Counted from the stretch's first letter, positions 1 to 11,154 are shown. The stretch is DNA of 64,000 nt from Siphonodentalium dalli (GCA_032622095.1 CP136069.1:4450976-4514975), one strand, 5' to 3'. Translations and numbers: made by a program. Notes: generated by a model not told the origin, from the sequence alone.

Positions 1-1225
1 GGCTTAATTATTTATTATTGATTATTTTATCATGTGTGATGATACTTTTATTTTATATTTCCGTTTCATGGTTAAATGGTTAAATGGAATGTCATTTACG
101 TAGTATCACGTCAATTGGATGTGTATGGAACATATGGAACTGTGTACAGAACATATGGAACTGTGTATGGAACTGTGTATGGAACATTTGGACCTGTGTA
201 TGGAACATATGGACTGTGTATGCAACATATGGAACTGTGTATGGAACTGTGTATGGAACATTTGGAACTGTGTATGAAACATATGGACTGTGTATGGAAC
301 ATATGGAACAGTATGGAACTGTGTAATGAACATTTGGAACTGTGTATGGAAATGTGTATGGAAATGTGTATGGAATATTTGGAACTGTGTATGAAGCACA
401 TATAACTGTGTATGGAACATATGGAACTGTGTATGGAACTATGTATGGAACATATGAAACTGTGTATGTAACATATGAAACTGTGTATGGAAGATATGTA
501 ACTGTGTATGGAATAGATGGTCCTGTGTATGGAACATATGGTCCTGTGTATGGAACATATGGAACATATCGACCCGTGTATGGAACTATATGGAACTATG
601 TATGAAACATATGGAACTGTGTATGGAACATATGGGACTGTGTATGGAACATATGGACTGTGTATGTGACATGGAACTATGCATGGAACTGTGTATGGAA
701 CATATGGAACTGTGTATGGAACATATGGAACTGTGTATGTAACTATGTATGTAACTATGTATGGAACTATGTGTGTAACTGTGTATGTAACTATGTATGG
801 AACTATGTATGTAACCATGTATGTAACGGTGTATGGAACTACATATGGAACTATGTATGGAACTGTGTATGGAACTATGTATGTAACTGTGTATGTAACT
901 TTGTATGTAACTGTGAATGGAACTGATTTCTGAATATGGAACAGCAGGAACACTGTTATTCTAGGAGCCAATTTTTGCCAATTCTGATTTATTTTGACCA
1001 AATAACAAAAAACTGGCCAAAATAAATCCTCATTTTCTGGTCTCACAATTAACAAATATTTTTGTATTATTTAACATCTAACATTCTATATAATTATATC
1101 CATAATATTGTGTCTAGACTTCTTTAATGCCACCATTGTTACTTAACAATATAACACTACCCACAATCTACCATTCAGCCTTATATGACAGACAAACGAT
1201 TCATCAGTGTTAATCATCATTATTA
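1..1225. repeat. 1.3 kb element, copy 1 of tandem duplication
   Basis: The sequence from position 1 recurs from 1296 with a shift of 1295 bp, rising to 1307 after one 12-bp unit is gained near 1640-1710. I saw almost no other differences. The unit holds flanks like the element at 49801-50040 and a 12-bp minisatellite (119-925). The left edge is cut by the window start. Confidence 0.9.
119..925. repeat. 12-bp minisatellite (tatggaactgtg and variants)
   Basis: About 65 degenerate units of a 12-mer of the type tatggaac(t/a)(g/t)tg. Because 12 is a multiple of 3, long open frames appear on both strands (for example PYTVPYIV repeats on the minus strand). I do not consider them genes. Confidence 0.92.
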
Positions 1226-1295
1226 CATACCACCTAAACTAGAATCGTGAATTTAAAAAAACATTGACTTACAAGGTTTATTCAGGCACATACAG

Positions 1296-2532
1296 GGCTT
1301 AATTATTTATTATTGATTATTTTATCATGTGTGATGATACTTTTATTTTATATTTCCGTTTCATGGTTAAATGGTTAAATGGAATGTCATTTACGTAGTA
1401 TCACGTCAATTGGATGTGTATGGAACATATGGAACTGTGTACAGAACATATGGAACTGTGTATGGAACTGTGTATGGAACATTTGGACCTGTGTATGGAA
1501 CATATGGACTGTGTATGCAACATATGGAACTGTGTATGGAACTGTGTATGGAACATTTGGAACTGTGTATGAAACATATGGACTGTGTATGGAACATATG
1601 GAACAGTATGGAACTGTGTAATGAACATTTGGAACTGTGTATGGAACTGTGTATGGAAATGTGTATGGAATATTTGGAACTGTGTATGAAGCACATATAA
1701 CTGTGTATGGAACTATGTATGGAACATATGGAACTGTGTATGGAACTATGTATGGAACATATGAAACTGTGTATGTAACATATGAAACTGTGTATGGAAG
1801 ATATGTAACTGTGTATGGAATAGATGGTCCTGTGTATGGAACATATGGTCCTGTGTATGGAACATATGGAACATATCGACCCGTGTATGGAACTATATGG
1901 AACTATGTATGAAACATATGGAACTGTGTATGGAACATATGGGACTGTGTATGGAACATATGGACTGTGTATGTGACATGGAACTATGCATGGAACTGTG
2001 TATGGAACATATGGAACTGTGTATGGAACATATGGAACTGTGTATGTAACTATGTATGTAACTATGTATGGAACTATGTGTGTAACTGTGTATGTAACTA
2101 TGTATGGAACTATGTATGTAACCATGTATGTAACGGTGTATGGAACTACATATGGAACTATGTATGGAACTGTGTATGGAACTATGTATGTAACTGTGTA
2201 TGTAACTTTGTATGTAACTGTGAATGGAACTGATTTCTGAATATGGAACAGCAGGAACACTGTTATTCTAGGAGCCAATTTTTGCCAATTCTGATTTATT
2301 TTGACCAAATAACAAAAAACTGGCCAAAATAAATCCTCATTTTCTGGTCTCACAATTAACAAATATTTTTGTATTATTTAACATCTAACATTCTATATAA
2401 TTATATCCATAATATTGTGTCTAGACTTCTTTAATGCCACCATTGTTACTTAACAATATAACACTACCCACAATCTACCATTCAGCCTTATATGACAGAC
2501 AAACGATTCATCAGTGTTAATCATCATTACTG
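1296..2532. repeat. 1.3 kb element, copy 2 of tandem duplication
   Basis: This is the second, nearly identical copy of 1-1225, with its 12-bp array at 1414-2232. Such identity means a recent duplication or an assembly doubling. The copies are separated by 70 bp (1226-1295) that also resemble the left part of the element at 49.8 kb. Confidence 0.9.
1414..2232. repeat. 12-bp minisatellite, second copy
   Basis: This is the same array as at 119-925 in the duplicated unit, one 12-bp unit longer. It carries the same low-complexity open frames. Confidence 0.92.
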
Positions 2533-2849
2533 TTTTATTGCATTTGGTGGCCCATTGTCTGGTAGTTCGCTGCCATGAATGCCTTTAGTTATCCATTAAG
2601 CTGTATCACCTAATCAATTAGCAGATGATCATACTATAAATTTGATTCTCATGATGTTCCCGTTACAAAACTGTTACAAAATCAATTTGGGTTTTTGAAT
2701 TAGATTTCCGAGTTTGGGGTAAAAAAAACTGGCCGAATGAAAAAAAATTTGGCCATTTTTTGAAGAAAAACAATTGACATTGGCCAATTTGGCCTATGAA
2801 AGTATGAACACTGCAAGCGTGTAATACAGTTATGTCTGGAATTACTTAC
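2533..2849. other. intron tail after e16, no feature
   Basis: This is intronic sequence downstream of e16. It contains an AT-rich stretch with several 'ttggcc' words around 2730-2800, similar in style to 42325-42375. I see no exon. Confidence 0.5.
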
Positions 2850-3122
2850 TATAGACGATCAGAGTGATAACTTTCGTGTCATTTCCTGCAGCATTTGTCA
2901 CAACACATTCATAAATAGCCTTGTCGGACATCTGAGCGTCAGAGATTCTGAGGCCCGATTCGACCTCAATGTTTCGCGATCCATCAGCGTGGTGCTGCTT
3001 AAAGTTCTTCTTCCAATGTTTGGTGGGCGGTGGGTCTCCTTTCGAGTCACATGGAAGTAGAATCGTCTCCCCTTCTAGAATCTCCAGCTCTATATCTGCC
3101 TCTCCGACAATTCGTGCCGCCA
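2850..3122 (-). CDS. HMCN1: hemicentin exon e16: Ig8 (single exon)
   Basis: A complete I-set domain: VAARIVGEADIELEILEGE, B-strand cysteine in ILLPCDSKGDPPP, tryptophan in KHWKKNFKQ, F-strand SDKAIYECVVTNAAG, ending VITLIVY. The F-strand motif has KAIYEC where most family members have a glycine (DxGxYxC). A sequon (NDT) follows. Acceptor tccccccacag variant (ccccacag), donor TATA|gtaagtaa, leaving phase 1. No further exon is found in the remaining 2.8 kb, so the next one is outside the window. Confidence 0.9.
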
Positions 3123-3209
3123 CTGTGGGGGAAAAAAATAGCCAATTATACATTTATCCCTTTGGCAGATGAAGATAGGCACAGAATTGCTACGGGTCTA
3201 CTCCCCTTA

Positions 3210-4190
3210 CAAGCCTGAGTTTAGTGTGCCTGTCATTTGCAGAATGAGATCCCCAGAGGGTAAATTTAGTGATGTTATTCCACATAGTGGGCTAGCATCA
3301 CTAAATTCACCCTCTGGGGACCTCATTTGCTTATATGTGCCTCATCATCTCTGGAAAGTTTCTTTATTATAAAATTTCTATAGAAACTTCTTCACATAGA
3401 TTCTATTTCTTTGTTAGTTAATTTCTCTATATACCCAAATTGGCAGATGACACATTGCATAATTGATGTTCCCAATGGGTGTACATCACAATATTCACCA
3501 TTTGGGAACCTCAATATGAGTCTATGTCTTCCATAGCAGATGAGGCCTAAGCAGAATGTGGTTCACAGAGGGTAAATTTTGTGATGCTAGTCCGCTATGC
3601 GTGATAGTGTCACTAAATTCATCCTCTGGGGACCTCATTCTGCAAATGACAGGCACAATAAACTCAGACTTGTCCCTTTATAAAATGGAGTGAGACCCAA
3701 TAGTCTTTGGGAAATATAAGTCTATTACTAATAATCCCAGGTATGGAAATAGTGTCTCACATTTGCAGAATGAGGTTCCCAGAGGGTGAATTTAGTGACA
3801 CTATCACGCATAGCGGACTAGCATCACAAAATTTACCCTCTGTGAACCACATTCTGCATGGCCTCATCTGCTATGGAAGACATAGACTCAGATTGAGGTT
3901 CCCAAATGGTGAATATTGTGATGTACACCCATTGGGAACCTCAATTATGCAATGTGTCATCTGCCAATTTGGGGATATAGAGAAATTAACTAACAAAGAA
4001 ATAGAATCTATGTGAAGAAGTTTCTATAGAAATTTTATAATAAAGAAACTTTCCAGAGAAGATGAGGCACATATAAGCAAATGAGGTCCCCAGAGGGTGA
4101 ATTTAGTAATGCTATCCCGCAGAATAGGATAGCATATATATAGTCACCAAATTCACACTCTGGCAACCTCAATCTGCTTAGGCCACATCT
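3210..4190. mobile_element. large foldback of family B MITEs
   Basis: Two arms of about 430 bp (roughly 3210-3660 and 3740-4190) are reverse complements of each other, with a loop of about 80 bp. Each arm contains smaller palindromes with the family B core CCCCAGAGGGTGAATTTAGT facing ACTAAATTCACCCTCTGGGG. It lies in the e15-e16 intron. Confidence 0.85.
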
Positions 4191-4296
4191 TCTGGGAAGT
4201 ATATTAACAATGTTTTCAGTTATCTTTTCGAATGGAATAAGGGTAGGATCATGCAATAAATACATAATACAGACAGAAGTTCCAAAACATATAATA

Positions 4297-4576
4297 CATG
4301 AGCGAGTATCCAGTCGTAAGTCGGGATTTTTTTACCCTGTGCCAATGCATTCTCTTATATATGCGAGTCGACCATAGGTCGCCTCGCATATATAAGAGAA
4401 TGCATTGGCCTAACAATTTTTTAACATTTTTTTTAAATAAATGTTTCTTACAATTTTTAGGACATAAAATAAAAAACATCCATTACCCTGCAGGGAGCCC
4501 CACATATATATAGAAGCATATAGAAGAGTGTCTTCTGCTCATGTTTGTCTGGGGCTCTGTATGGGTGAAATTATAA
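4297..4576. mobile_element. half copy of family C palindromic element
   Basis: It begins with ccagtcgtaagtcggga and carries the shared hairpin (4343-4412), then the tail with gcagggagccccacatat and tctggggctctgtatggg. It matches one arm of the complete element at 12550-13016. Confidence 0.82.
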
Positions 4577-4889
4577 AATTTGTATGCGCTTTCGCTCTCA
4601 GTTCTTTGCTCCTGGTCTATGACGGATAATCTATCAGCAAAAATAAAGGTGAGACATAGTTATCGCGAGACCTGCATTTATAAAACTTTGGCTTGAACTG
4701 TTTTTCGTTAATGGCATTTTCATTTTAGATAACTTCCAGACAACCTGAATGGTCATTCGCCTCAAATTTGCAGGCCTATGAGCCTACTGAATGGTATTTG
4801 AAAATATTTACATTTTTTTATAACACCAAGGGACCAGATAAACAAAACCATAAACATGCCAACTAGAGGCTGAGTATTAGCTAGGTATA
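4577..4889. other. intron, no feature seen
   Basis: AT-rich intronic DNA between two MITEs. Nothing codes on either strand. Confidence 0.5.
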
Positions 4890-5102
4890 CAGTAATGCTC
4901 TAATTAATCGACTCCTTAACCACAGCATAATTATGGGTAACTTTTCAGGATTTAGTCGGGAAATATGGCTTGTTGCCATTCATCGGAAAGCTCTCGGCGA
5001 GAACTTTCCGATGAATGGCAACAAGCCATATTTCCGAATAAATCCTGAAAGTTACCCACAATTCTGATGTGGTTAAGAAGTCGATTAATTAGAGCATCAC
5101 TG
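4890..5102. mobile_element. family A MITE, complete
   Basis: Near-perfect foldback of about 213 bp with ends CAGTAATGCTC and GAGCATCACTG, flanked by TA on both sides. The TA target and short palindromic form suggest a Tc1/mariner-type MITE. No transposase is present. Confidence 0.85.
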
Positions 5103-5224
5103 TAGCAGTTCTTGATCACGCAAATGATTCCTTGTTTACTATAATTTCATATTTTATACAACTTGTTTATAAAAAATATTTTCATTTGAATTCATTGACA
5201 TCTAAACCAAAACATAAAACCAAC

Positions 5225-5506
5225 CTTGAACGATTAATTTGACGTCTTTTTCAATCTCTCCTGCGACGTTTGATGCGATACATTTGTACATTCCTGTATC
5301 CTGGTCCTGTGATTCGTAGATTTCTAAGCTACCATCCTCCAACACAAAAATGTTCTCGTCTTCCCATGAGAGTGGGCTGCCATCCTTATACCACTGGAAT
5401 AATGGTGGTGGGTCAGCGAACACAGAGCAGGGTAGGATCACTAAATCTCCCTCGTTAACTCTTACGACGTCCCTATCATCAGGATCAGGTATCAGCTTCG
5501 GGGGAA
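5225..5506 (-). CDS. HMCN1: hemicentin exon e15: Ig7 (single exon)
   Basis: A complete I-set domain: VPPKLIPDPDDRDVVRVNEG, B-strand cysteine in VILPCSVFADPPP, tryptophan in FQWYKDGSPL, F-strand motif DTGMYKCIASNVAG, ending VKLIVQ. It is 282 nt with acceptor gtattttcag and donor CAAG|gttggttt, a less common donor than gtaagt. Phase 1-1. The intron below it contains a large foldback element and a family C fragment. Confidence 0.9.
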
Positions 5507-5699
5507 CTGAAAATACAAATTTTTTTGGGGTTTACCAATGGTTTAGGCAATAATGGTATAAAAGTTGATGAAAATATTATAAACTTACATGAATTGACAA
5601 ATTTGCATTGATAATATATGTCAATTTATGTTAACTGTTCTGGGTAGCGTTTTTCTCCTCGAATGAGATGCAGAGGATTATTTTTACGACAGGTATACC

Positions 5700-6291
5700 T
5701 GTCACCCAAGAATATCGCAAACGTAACCAGATTAGAATGGCAGCCGGTCGGCTCAGTGCCTTTATGGAGCCTCACACAGACCCAAGCAGACGACAGTCAC
5801 CAGTGCATCATTATCTCTGTCTGGGGCTCCATAAGGGTATTATGGTATTAAACGTAGCCAGATTAGAATGGCAGCCGGTCGGCTCAGTGCCTTTATGGAG
5901 CCTCACACAGACCCATGCAGACGACAGTCATCAGTGCATCATTCTCTCTGTCTGGGGCTCCATAAGGGTATTATGGCATTAAACATAACCAGATTAGAAT
6001 GACAGCCGGTCGTGTCAGTGCCTGTGTGGAGCCTCACACAGACCCATGCAGACGACAGTCATCAGTGCATCATTATCTCTGTCTGGGGCTCCATAAGGGT
6101 ATTATGGTATTAAACGTAGCCAGATTAGAATGGCAGCCGGTCGGCTCAGTGCCTTTATGGAGCCTCACACAGACCCAAGCAGACGACAGTCATCAGTGCA
6201 TCATTCTCTCTGTCTGGGGCTCCATAAGGGTATTATGGTATTAAACATAACCAGATTAGAATGGCAGCCGGTCGGCTCAGTGCCTTTACAA
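5700..6291. repeat. 131-bp tandem repeat, about 4.5 copies
   Basis: The word ccagattagaatg recurs at 5727, 5858, 5989, 6120 and 6251, exactly 131 bp apart. Each unit contains an internal inverted pair, ggagcctcacacagacc against tctggggctccataagg, related to the tail of family C. Confidence 0.92.
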
Positions 6292-6299
6292 ATTGTAAA

Positions 6300-7050
6300 C
6301 AAAAAATAGAAGAATATATATATACTAGAAGGTGACCCGACTTCAAAAACCAAATTTCAAGTCGATTGTTCCACCCGTTTCCTAGATCTGGTCTGCGCAT
6401 GCGCGAAGCTGGTGTCGCACGGGCTCGGCGACCCGATAAAATTCGTATCCGGGGCAAGATACATTCACATACCAAATTTCAAGTCGATAGCTACACCCGT
6501 TTTCGAGATATATAGCCCAATGTCATTTGCGGATACCTCGGCCGGTGATGAGTTAACGCGACATCGGCCTCTTAAGAGTTAACGCGAACACGTCACGATA
6601 TGTTGATGGCGTAATATATTTTTTTACGCAATGATTTTCGATGAGCGAAGCATGAACTTGTGTTCTTCCCGATAATTAAGGTAGAAACTTTAAACGTACA
6701 CAGGCGTGTCATACATCATTGGAAAGGTGACACGCCACAGATTCTAACCGTGCAAATTATATGACTGGCAATTTATTATTCGCGCTATATCGAATCGATT
6801 TGTGAGCACCGAACTGAAATATATTAGCGCAAAACGGCGTAAAAACAGATTTGACCTCGGCACGTGAAAAGTTGACCTCGGATCTGAAAATCAATATGCC
6901 TATGTTCGTCTCCGGCCGAAAATACATCCAAATACCAAGTTTCATCGAAATTGGCTTAGTCGTTTTTGAGTCCATCGATTTCAAACACACACACAAACAC
7001 ATACACACACACACACACAGATCTTTCAAAATATATAATAGATAAAGGCT
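6300..7050. repeat. dispersed repeat of unknown class with CA-rich tail
   Basis: Three motifs of the type 'ataccaaatttcaagtcgat' (near 6348, 6470 and 6930, the last as ataccaagtttcatcgaaat) lead to a CA microsatellite at 6984-7018. This arrangement is common at the ends of invertebrate retroposon-like repeats. I see no reverse transcriptase. Confidence 0.55.
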
Positions 7051-7216
7051 GGGAATTAATTTGTAAAAAATTATAATAAGATTCAAGGTGGTGATTAAAG
7101 GTTGTCAATGGGAGAAGTCGAACTCCTCCGAAACCACCCAAATTAATGACTATATGCCGACATTGAATTCATACATGTACGTATATAAATTTCACAAATG
7201 TATGTGTTATATTCAC

Positions 7217-7322
7217 TGAGAGCTTTCCGATGAATGACAACAAGCCATACTTCCGACTAAAGCCTGAAAAATTACCCATAATTCTGCTGTGGTTAAGGAG
7301 TTGATTATTTAGAGCATTACTG
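7217..7322. mobile_element. family A MITE, right half
   Basis: One arm only, from gagagctttccgatgaatg to gagcattactg followed by ta. The left arm is missing. Confidence 0.8.
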
Positions 7323-7396
7323 TAGCTAACTGCTGACTGTTGGCAAATTTCATTTCTATGACATATACTAGTACTAGTATAAATTTTCTGGAGTCG

Positions 7397-7448
7397 CACA
7401 TTATTAAAACTCACAACGGAAATAAATCGAGACATTATTAAAACTCAC
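7397..7448 (-). repeat. duplicated donor side of e14
   Basis: The first 16 or so intron bases after e14 (gtgagttttaataatg on the minus strand) occur again 34 bp downstream at 7397-7414. The second copy keeps gtgagt and is a potential decoy 5' splice site. Confidence 0.8.
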
Positions 7449-7721
7449 CATGGACGTCAAGCCATACATTAGCAGTGGTGTTCCCAGCAATGTTTGCTGC
7501 CACACAAGCGTACGGTCCTTCATGTTCTGCCTGTATGTTACGAATCGTAAGTTTACCATGGCCGTCCTTTATAATGTGCCTGTTTGACTGCAGAAGATGA
7601 TTATTTCTTGTCCAAACCACAGATGGCAACGGGTTCCCGTTTAAAACAATGCATTCTAATTCAATGCTGTCACCCTCTACTACTTCATTAAAAGGTTCTA
7701 TATACGCCAGCATCGGTCGAA
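7449..7721 (-). CDS. HMCN1: hemicentin exon e14: Ig6 (single exon)
   Basis: A complete I-set domain: VRPMLAYIEPFNEVVEGD, B-strand cysteine in LECIVLNGNPLP, tryptophan in VVWTRNNH, LTIRNIQAEHEGPYACVAAN and ending VWLDVH. The sequon NTT is present. The F-strand motif is EGPYAC in place of the usual DxGxYxC. Acceptor atcttgcag, donor CATG|gtgagttt, phase 1-1. Both borders have copies nearby: eight or so acceptor-plus-start units upstream at 7722-8117, and a second donor-like copy 34 bp into the downstream intron at 7397-7414. Confidence 0.9.
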
Positions 7722-8117
7722 CTGCAAGATAAATAAAATATCATAATATGTACGCCAGCATCGGTCGTACTGTAAGTTAAATAAAATATCATAATATGTA
7801 CGCCAGCATCGGTCGAACTGTAAGTTAAATAAAATATCATAATATGTACGCCAGCACCGGTCGTACTGTAAGATAAATAAAATATCATAATATGTACGCC
7901 AGCATCGGTCGTACTGCAAGATAAATAAAATATCATAATATGTACGCCAGCACCGGTCGTACTGTAAGATAAATAAAATATCATAATATGTACGCCAGCA
8001 TCGGTCGTACTGCAAGATAAATAAAATATCATAATATGTACGCCAGCACCGGTCGTACTGTAAGATAAATAAAATATCATAATATGTACGCCAGCATCGG
8101 TCGAACTGTAAGATAAA
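7722..8117 (-). repeat. 48-bp array built from the e14 acceptor and first codons
   Basis: About eight units of 48 bp start directly at the acceptor of e14. On the minus strand each reads ttatcttgcag or ttatcttacag followed by TACGACCGATGCTGGCGTA, while the true exon begins TTCGACCGATGCTGGCGTA. Each unit therefore carries a plausible 3' splice site and the first 18-19 exon bases. Confidence 0.93.
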
Positions 8118-8408
8118 TAAAATTGGTAAACGACAGTAAACTGTAGTTATATGCAATTTGAATTTTTCTAATATCTTTTTACTTATTCGTTTTTTTTTTT
8201 AAGAGGAGCGGCTTAGTTGCAATAACTTGTGTTTCAATCCTATTCAGACATTAGTGATGTGCGGCATATCAATTAATTGACAACGCCATGGTATGAAAAC
8301 CAACACCGTCTTACAACACCCACATTGATTTCTAAATGGTATATCGGCAGTTCAATAATATCACGACAATCAAACTAATGAAACATTCTCAAGGAAATGC
8401 TTTATCTA

Positions 8409-8571
8409 CAGTAATGCCCTAAATAATCGACTCCTTAACCACAGCAGAATTATGGGTAACTTTTCAGGATTTAGTTGGAAATATTGCTTGTTGCCATATT
8501 TCCGTCTAAATCCTGAAAAGTTACCCATAATTCTGCGGTGGTTAAGGAGTCGATTATTTAGGGCATTACTG
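8409..8571. mobile_element. family A MITE, internally deleted
   Basis: Both ends (CAGTAATGCCC and GGGCATTACTG, TA-flanked) are kept, but the central part is shortened to about 163 bp. Confidence 0.85.
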
Positions 8572-8633
8572 TACATTTGAATAAAATGTCTCTGTGACGT
8601 GATGGTTTATATAGAAGGGTATAAATAACTTAC

Positions 8634-8729
8634 CCAGACCAGTAACTGTGAAATAAGCGGAGGTCTCTTTAGCTCCGAACTGGTTTTCTACGGTACACGT
8701 GTAGTATCCTTCATCATCCGGCTCGATAT
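8634..8729 (-). CDS. HMCN1: hemicentin exon e13: second half of Ig5
   Basis: This short 96-nt exon encodes NIEPDDEGYYTCTVENQFGA through AYFTVTGL, with the F-strand motif DDEGYYTC. Acceptor gattgttttcag, donor CTGG|gtaagtta, phase 1 in and out. It is too short for most single-exon searches and is recognised by its place between e12 and e14, the conserved cysteine motif, and frame continuity on both sides. Confidence 0.86.
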
Positions 8730-8799
8730 CTGAAAACAATCAATTCAAATCCCAAATCAGTTTCTCTTTTGAGTGAGCTAGTGTTCAAGTCTGTCCATC

Positions 8800-9030
8800 C
8801 ATCTGTCCATCAGTGTTTACAATCAGTTTGTTTATTGAGTGTGAATGTTACAGCCAGTGTTCACGTTAGACTCTGTCTGTCCATCTGTAAGTCCATCAGT
8901 GTTTACAATCAGTTTGTTTATTGAGTGTGAATGTTACAGTCAGTGTTCACGTTAGGCTCTGTCTGTCCATCTGTCAGTCAGTCCATCTGTGTTTACAATC
9001 AGTTTGTTTATTGAGTGTGAATGTTTGTCC
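8800..9030. repeat. 88-bp tandem repeat, about 2.7 copies
   Basis: The block tttacaatcagtttgtttat recurs at 8816, 8902 and 8992, with ctgtctgtccatctgt between. It fills most of the shortest intron (e12-e13). Confidence 0.85.
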
Positions 9031-9093
9031 GTCTTTTATCATGTTTAAGGGCTAATTATGTGATAAAGAAAATTATAAAATGCTGTAACTTAC

Positions 9094-9276
9094 TTGAGAT
9101 ATGTAGATCACCGTTTGACTGCTGTCTGACTCTCCCACTCATTTCGACAGACAGCCCGTCATGTCTCTGCCAGTGAACTTTCGGCGGAGGAATACCTTCA
9201 CCCTGGCATTCTATCGTTGCCTCTGTCTCAATATCAGCAGCCACGCTCTGTGGATATTTAGTGATCCTAGGAGGGG
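9094..9276 (-). CDS. HMCN1: hemicentin exon e12: first half of Ig5
   Basis: This exon encodes SPPRITKYPQSVAADIETEA, the B-strand cysteine in TIECQGEGIPPPK, the tryptophan in VHWQRHDG, and ends GDLHIS. Acceptor agttttag variant (gttttag|CCCC), donor TCAA|gtaagtta, phase 1 in and out. It is 183 nt. The next intron (8730-9093, 364 nt) is the shortest in the window and holds an 88-bp repeat. Confidence 0.88.
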
Positions 9277-9479
9277 CTAAAACAAACATTAGTAAATAAG
9301 CCAGGCATGTGTCAATTACAATAGACTGGAATAGACAACACTCCATAGTGCATGCTTCCATTTGTGTGAGGCTCCCTGCGGGATACCTGTGGGAGGGGGT
9401 AATGACCAACCCCGGCCATCATGTCTCAAGTATTATTTGTTCACTCGAATATATCTTCAAGTGGGCCATAATCGAGGTG

Positions 9480-9660
9480 ACTAATGGGTGAACACCACCT
9501 ACTTAAACTGGGGAACTTCAATCTGATCATAGGTCCCCCATATCAATTGAAGCCTCAGCAGAATGAGGTTCCCAGAGGGTGAATTTCATCATGCTAGCCC
9601 GCTGTGCGGGATATCGTCACTAAGTTCACACTCTGTGGATCTCACTCTCAAAAGCATTTA
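9480..9660. mobile_element. family B MITE fragment
   Basis: It contains gcagaatgaggttcccagag and a diverged inverted partner near 9610-9650. The piece at 9355-9410 resembles the family C tail. Confidence 0.7.
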
Positions 9661-9800
9661 ATAGGTAGACAGAGGTGTTAATGTTTTAATTACGGATGAA
9701 AGTTTAACACGGACTGTAAAATATGAATAGAATGATATACGGGACTAATACATGAAATTTATCTAAATGAATCTTTTCTTCATCACAGAAATGAAACCTA

Positions 9801-10013
9801 CAGTAATGCCCTAAATAATCGTCTCCTTAACCACAGCAGAATTATGGGTAATTTTTCAGGATGTAGTCGGAAATATGGCTTGTTGCCATTCATCGGAAAG
9901 CTCTCACTGAGAGCTTTCCAATAAATTCCAACAAGCCACATTTCAGACTAAATCCTGAAAAATTAGCCATAATTCTGCTGTGGTTAAGGAGTCGATTATT
10001 TAGGGCATTACTG
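9801..10013. mobile_element. family A MITE, complete
   Basis: About 213-bp foldback with ends CAGTAATGCCC and GGGCATTACTG, flanked by TA. Confidence 0.87.
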
Positions 10014-10545
10014 TATACTGAATATAATTTTTGCCAAATGAGAATTATTTATGCATTTGTAAATTTTGATAAATGCGCGAACCCTGTATGATGGAAAATG
10101 TTCAAATAAACATTTATTACATGATCCTACCTTTATTCCAATCAATAAACCCATTCTATAAATTCTATAAACGTTCGTTTAATAACAGGAAATAGTGCCA
10201 GGTGACCTTTGACTTCTGGTTTATCGTCTGTTTACATTCCGTACGCTACGTCTCAAAATAATATGGCTTCCAATATTTTTCCAATAAACTATCATGAATG
10301 AAGAGTTTGAAAAGTTATGCCATTAAATATATGCCATTAAATATGCAAAAGGGTCTTTATTTGTCTGGGACTATTTCTTTACGTGGGCAAACAACCCATA
10401 GTTACATGAAACGTCATCGCAGGTATTACAGAAGCCGATGTTAGTTTCGCATCCTATTTGTTGATTTAAGTATTCATTGTTTTGTCAAGGTTTTGATCAT
10501 GTAATAAATAGAATCTACAACTCGTCCCAGTTTATAGCGGAATTT
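10014..10545. other. intron, mostly unclassified
   Basis: No exon seen. The segment 10510-10555 (cagtttatagcggaatttac) has an inverted relative at 44395-44460, so part of this is a dispersed repeat. Confidence 0.5.
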
Positions 10546-10547
10546 AC

Positions 10548-10665
10548 AAAACTCGTCCAGTAAATTACCCAGAGGGTGAATATGGTGGTGGTAGCCCGCT
10601 GTGTAGGATAGTGTCACTAAATTCACCCTCTGAGGACCTCATCTGCAGCTGACAGACAGACTAAA
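10548..10665. mobile_element. family B MITE
   Basis: Core hairpin cccagagggtgaatatggtg against cactaaattcaccctctgag, with a short loop containing tgtgtaggatag. Confidence 0.75.
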
Positions 10666-10695
10666 TCCAGACTTGATTTGGTACATTGGCTGTTA

Positions 10696-10908
10696 CAGTA
10701 ATGCTCTAATTAATCGACTGCTTGACCACAGCAGAATTATGGGTAACTTTTCAGGATTTAGTCGGAAATATGGCTTGTCGCCATTCATCGGAAAGCTCTC
10801 GGGGAGAGCTTTGCAATGAATGGCAACAAGCCATATTTCCGACTAAATCCTGAAAAGTTACCCATAATTCTGCTGTGGTTAAGGAGTCGATTAATTAGAG
10901 CATTACTG
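10696..10908. mobile_element. family A MITE, complete, 20 bp from e11 donor
   Basis: 213-bp foldback, TA-flanked, ends CAGTAATGCTC and GAGCATTACTG. It is one of two family A copies bracketing exon e11. Confidence 0.88.
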
Positions 10909-10928
10909 TATATTAGTTTCACACTCAC

Positions 10929-11073
10929 ATCCTACTTCTAGTTGGACCTCGGCCTCGACAGCCCCAGCCTCATTCTCAGCAAGACATCTATAGGATCCGG
11001 CATCAACCTGCTGTGTTCCAGTTATTATGAGGTCACCGGCCTCGGTGATTCGGGCATATGATACGCTGTGGAG
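10929..11073 (-). CDS. HMCN1: hemicentin exon e11: second half of Ig4
   Basis: This exon encodes LHSVSYARITEAGDLIITG, the F-strand motif VDAGSYRCLAENEAG and the G strand EVQLEVG. The acceptor is gattctttcag. I place the donor at GGAT|gtgagtgtg, which leaves phase 1 and joins e12 as S-PPRITKYP. The exon sits between two family A MITEs, one 20 bp from its donor. A near-identical copy of the exon and its upstream intron lies inverted at 48268-48484 inside family A ends. Confidence 0.88.
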
Positions 11074-11154
11074 CTGAAAGAATCACAGAACACATAGTCA
11101 GCAAACATATTTTGATGGAAACAAGCAGTCATTGACGCCGGTATACCCCACCTA

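Noticed and set aside
111-2362. Open frames of 314 and 318 codons on the minus strand rich in PYTVPYIV and SIHSSIC repeats
   Set aside because: They are the 12-bp minisatellite read in one frame. The non-repeat start has no recognisable domain, and both copies lie in a duplicated element.
1-2849. Next Ig exon downstream of e16
   Set aside because: No WxK/YxC-type pattern with phase 1 borders appears on the minus strand.
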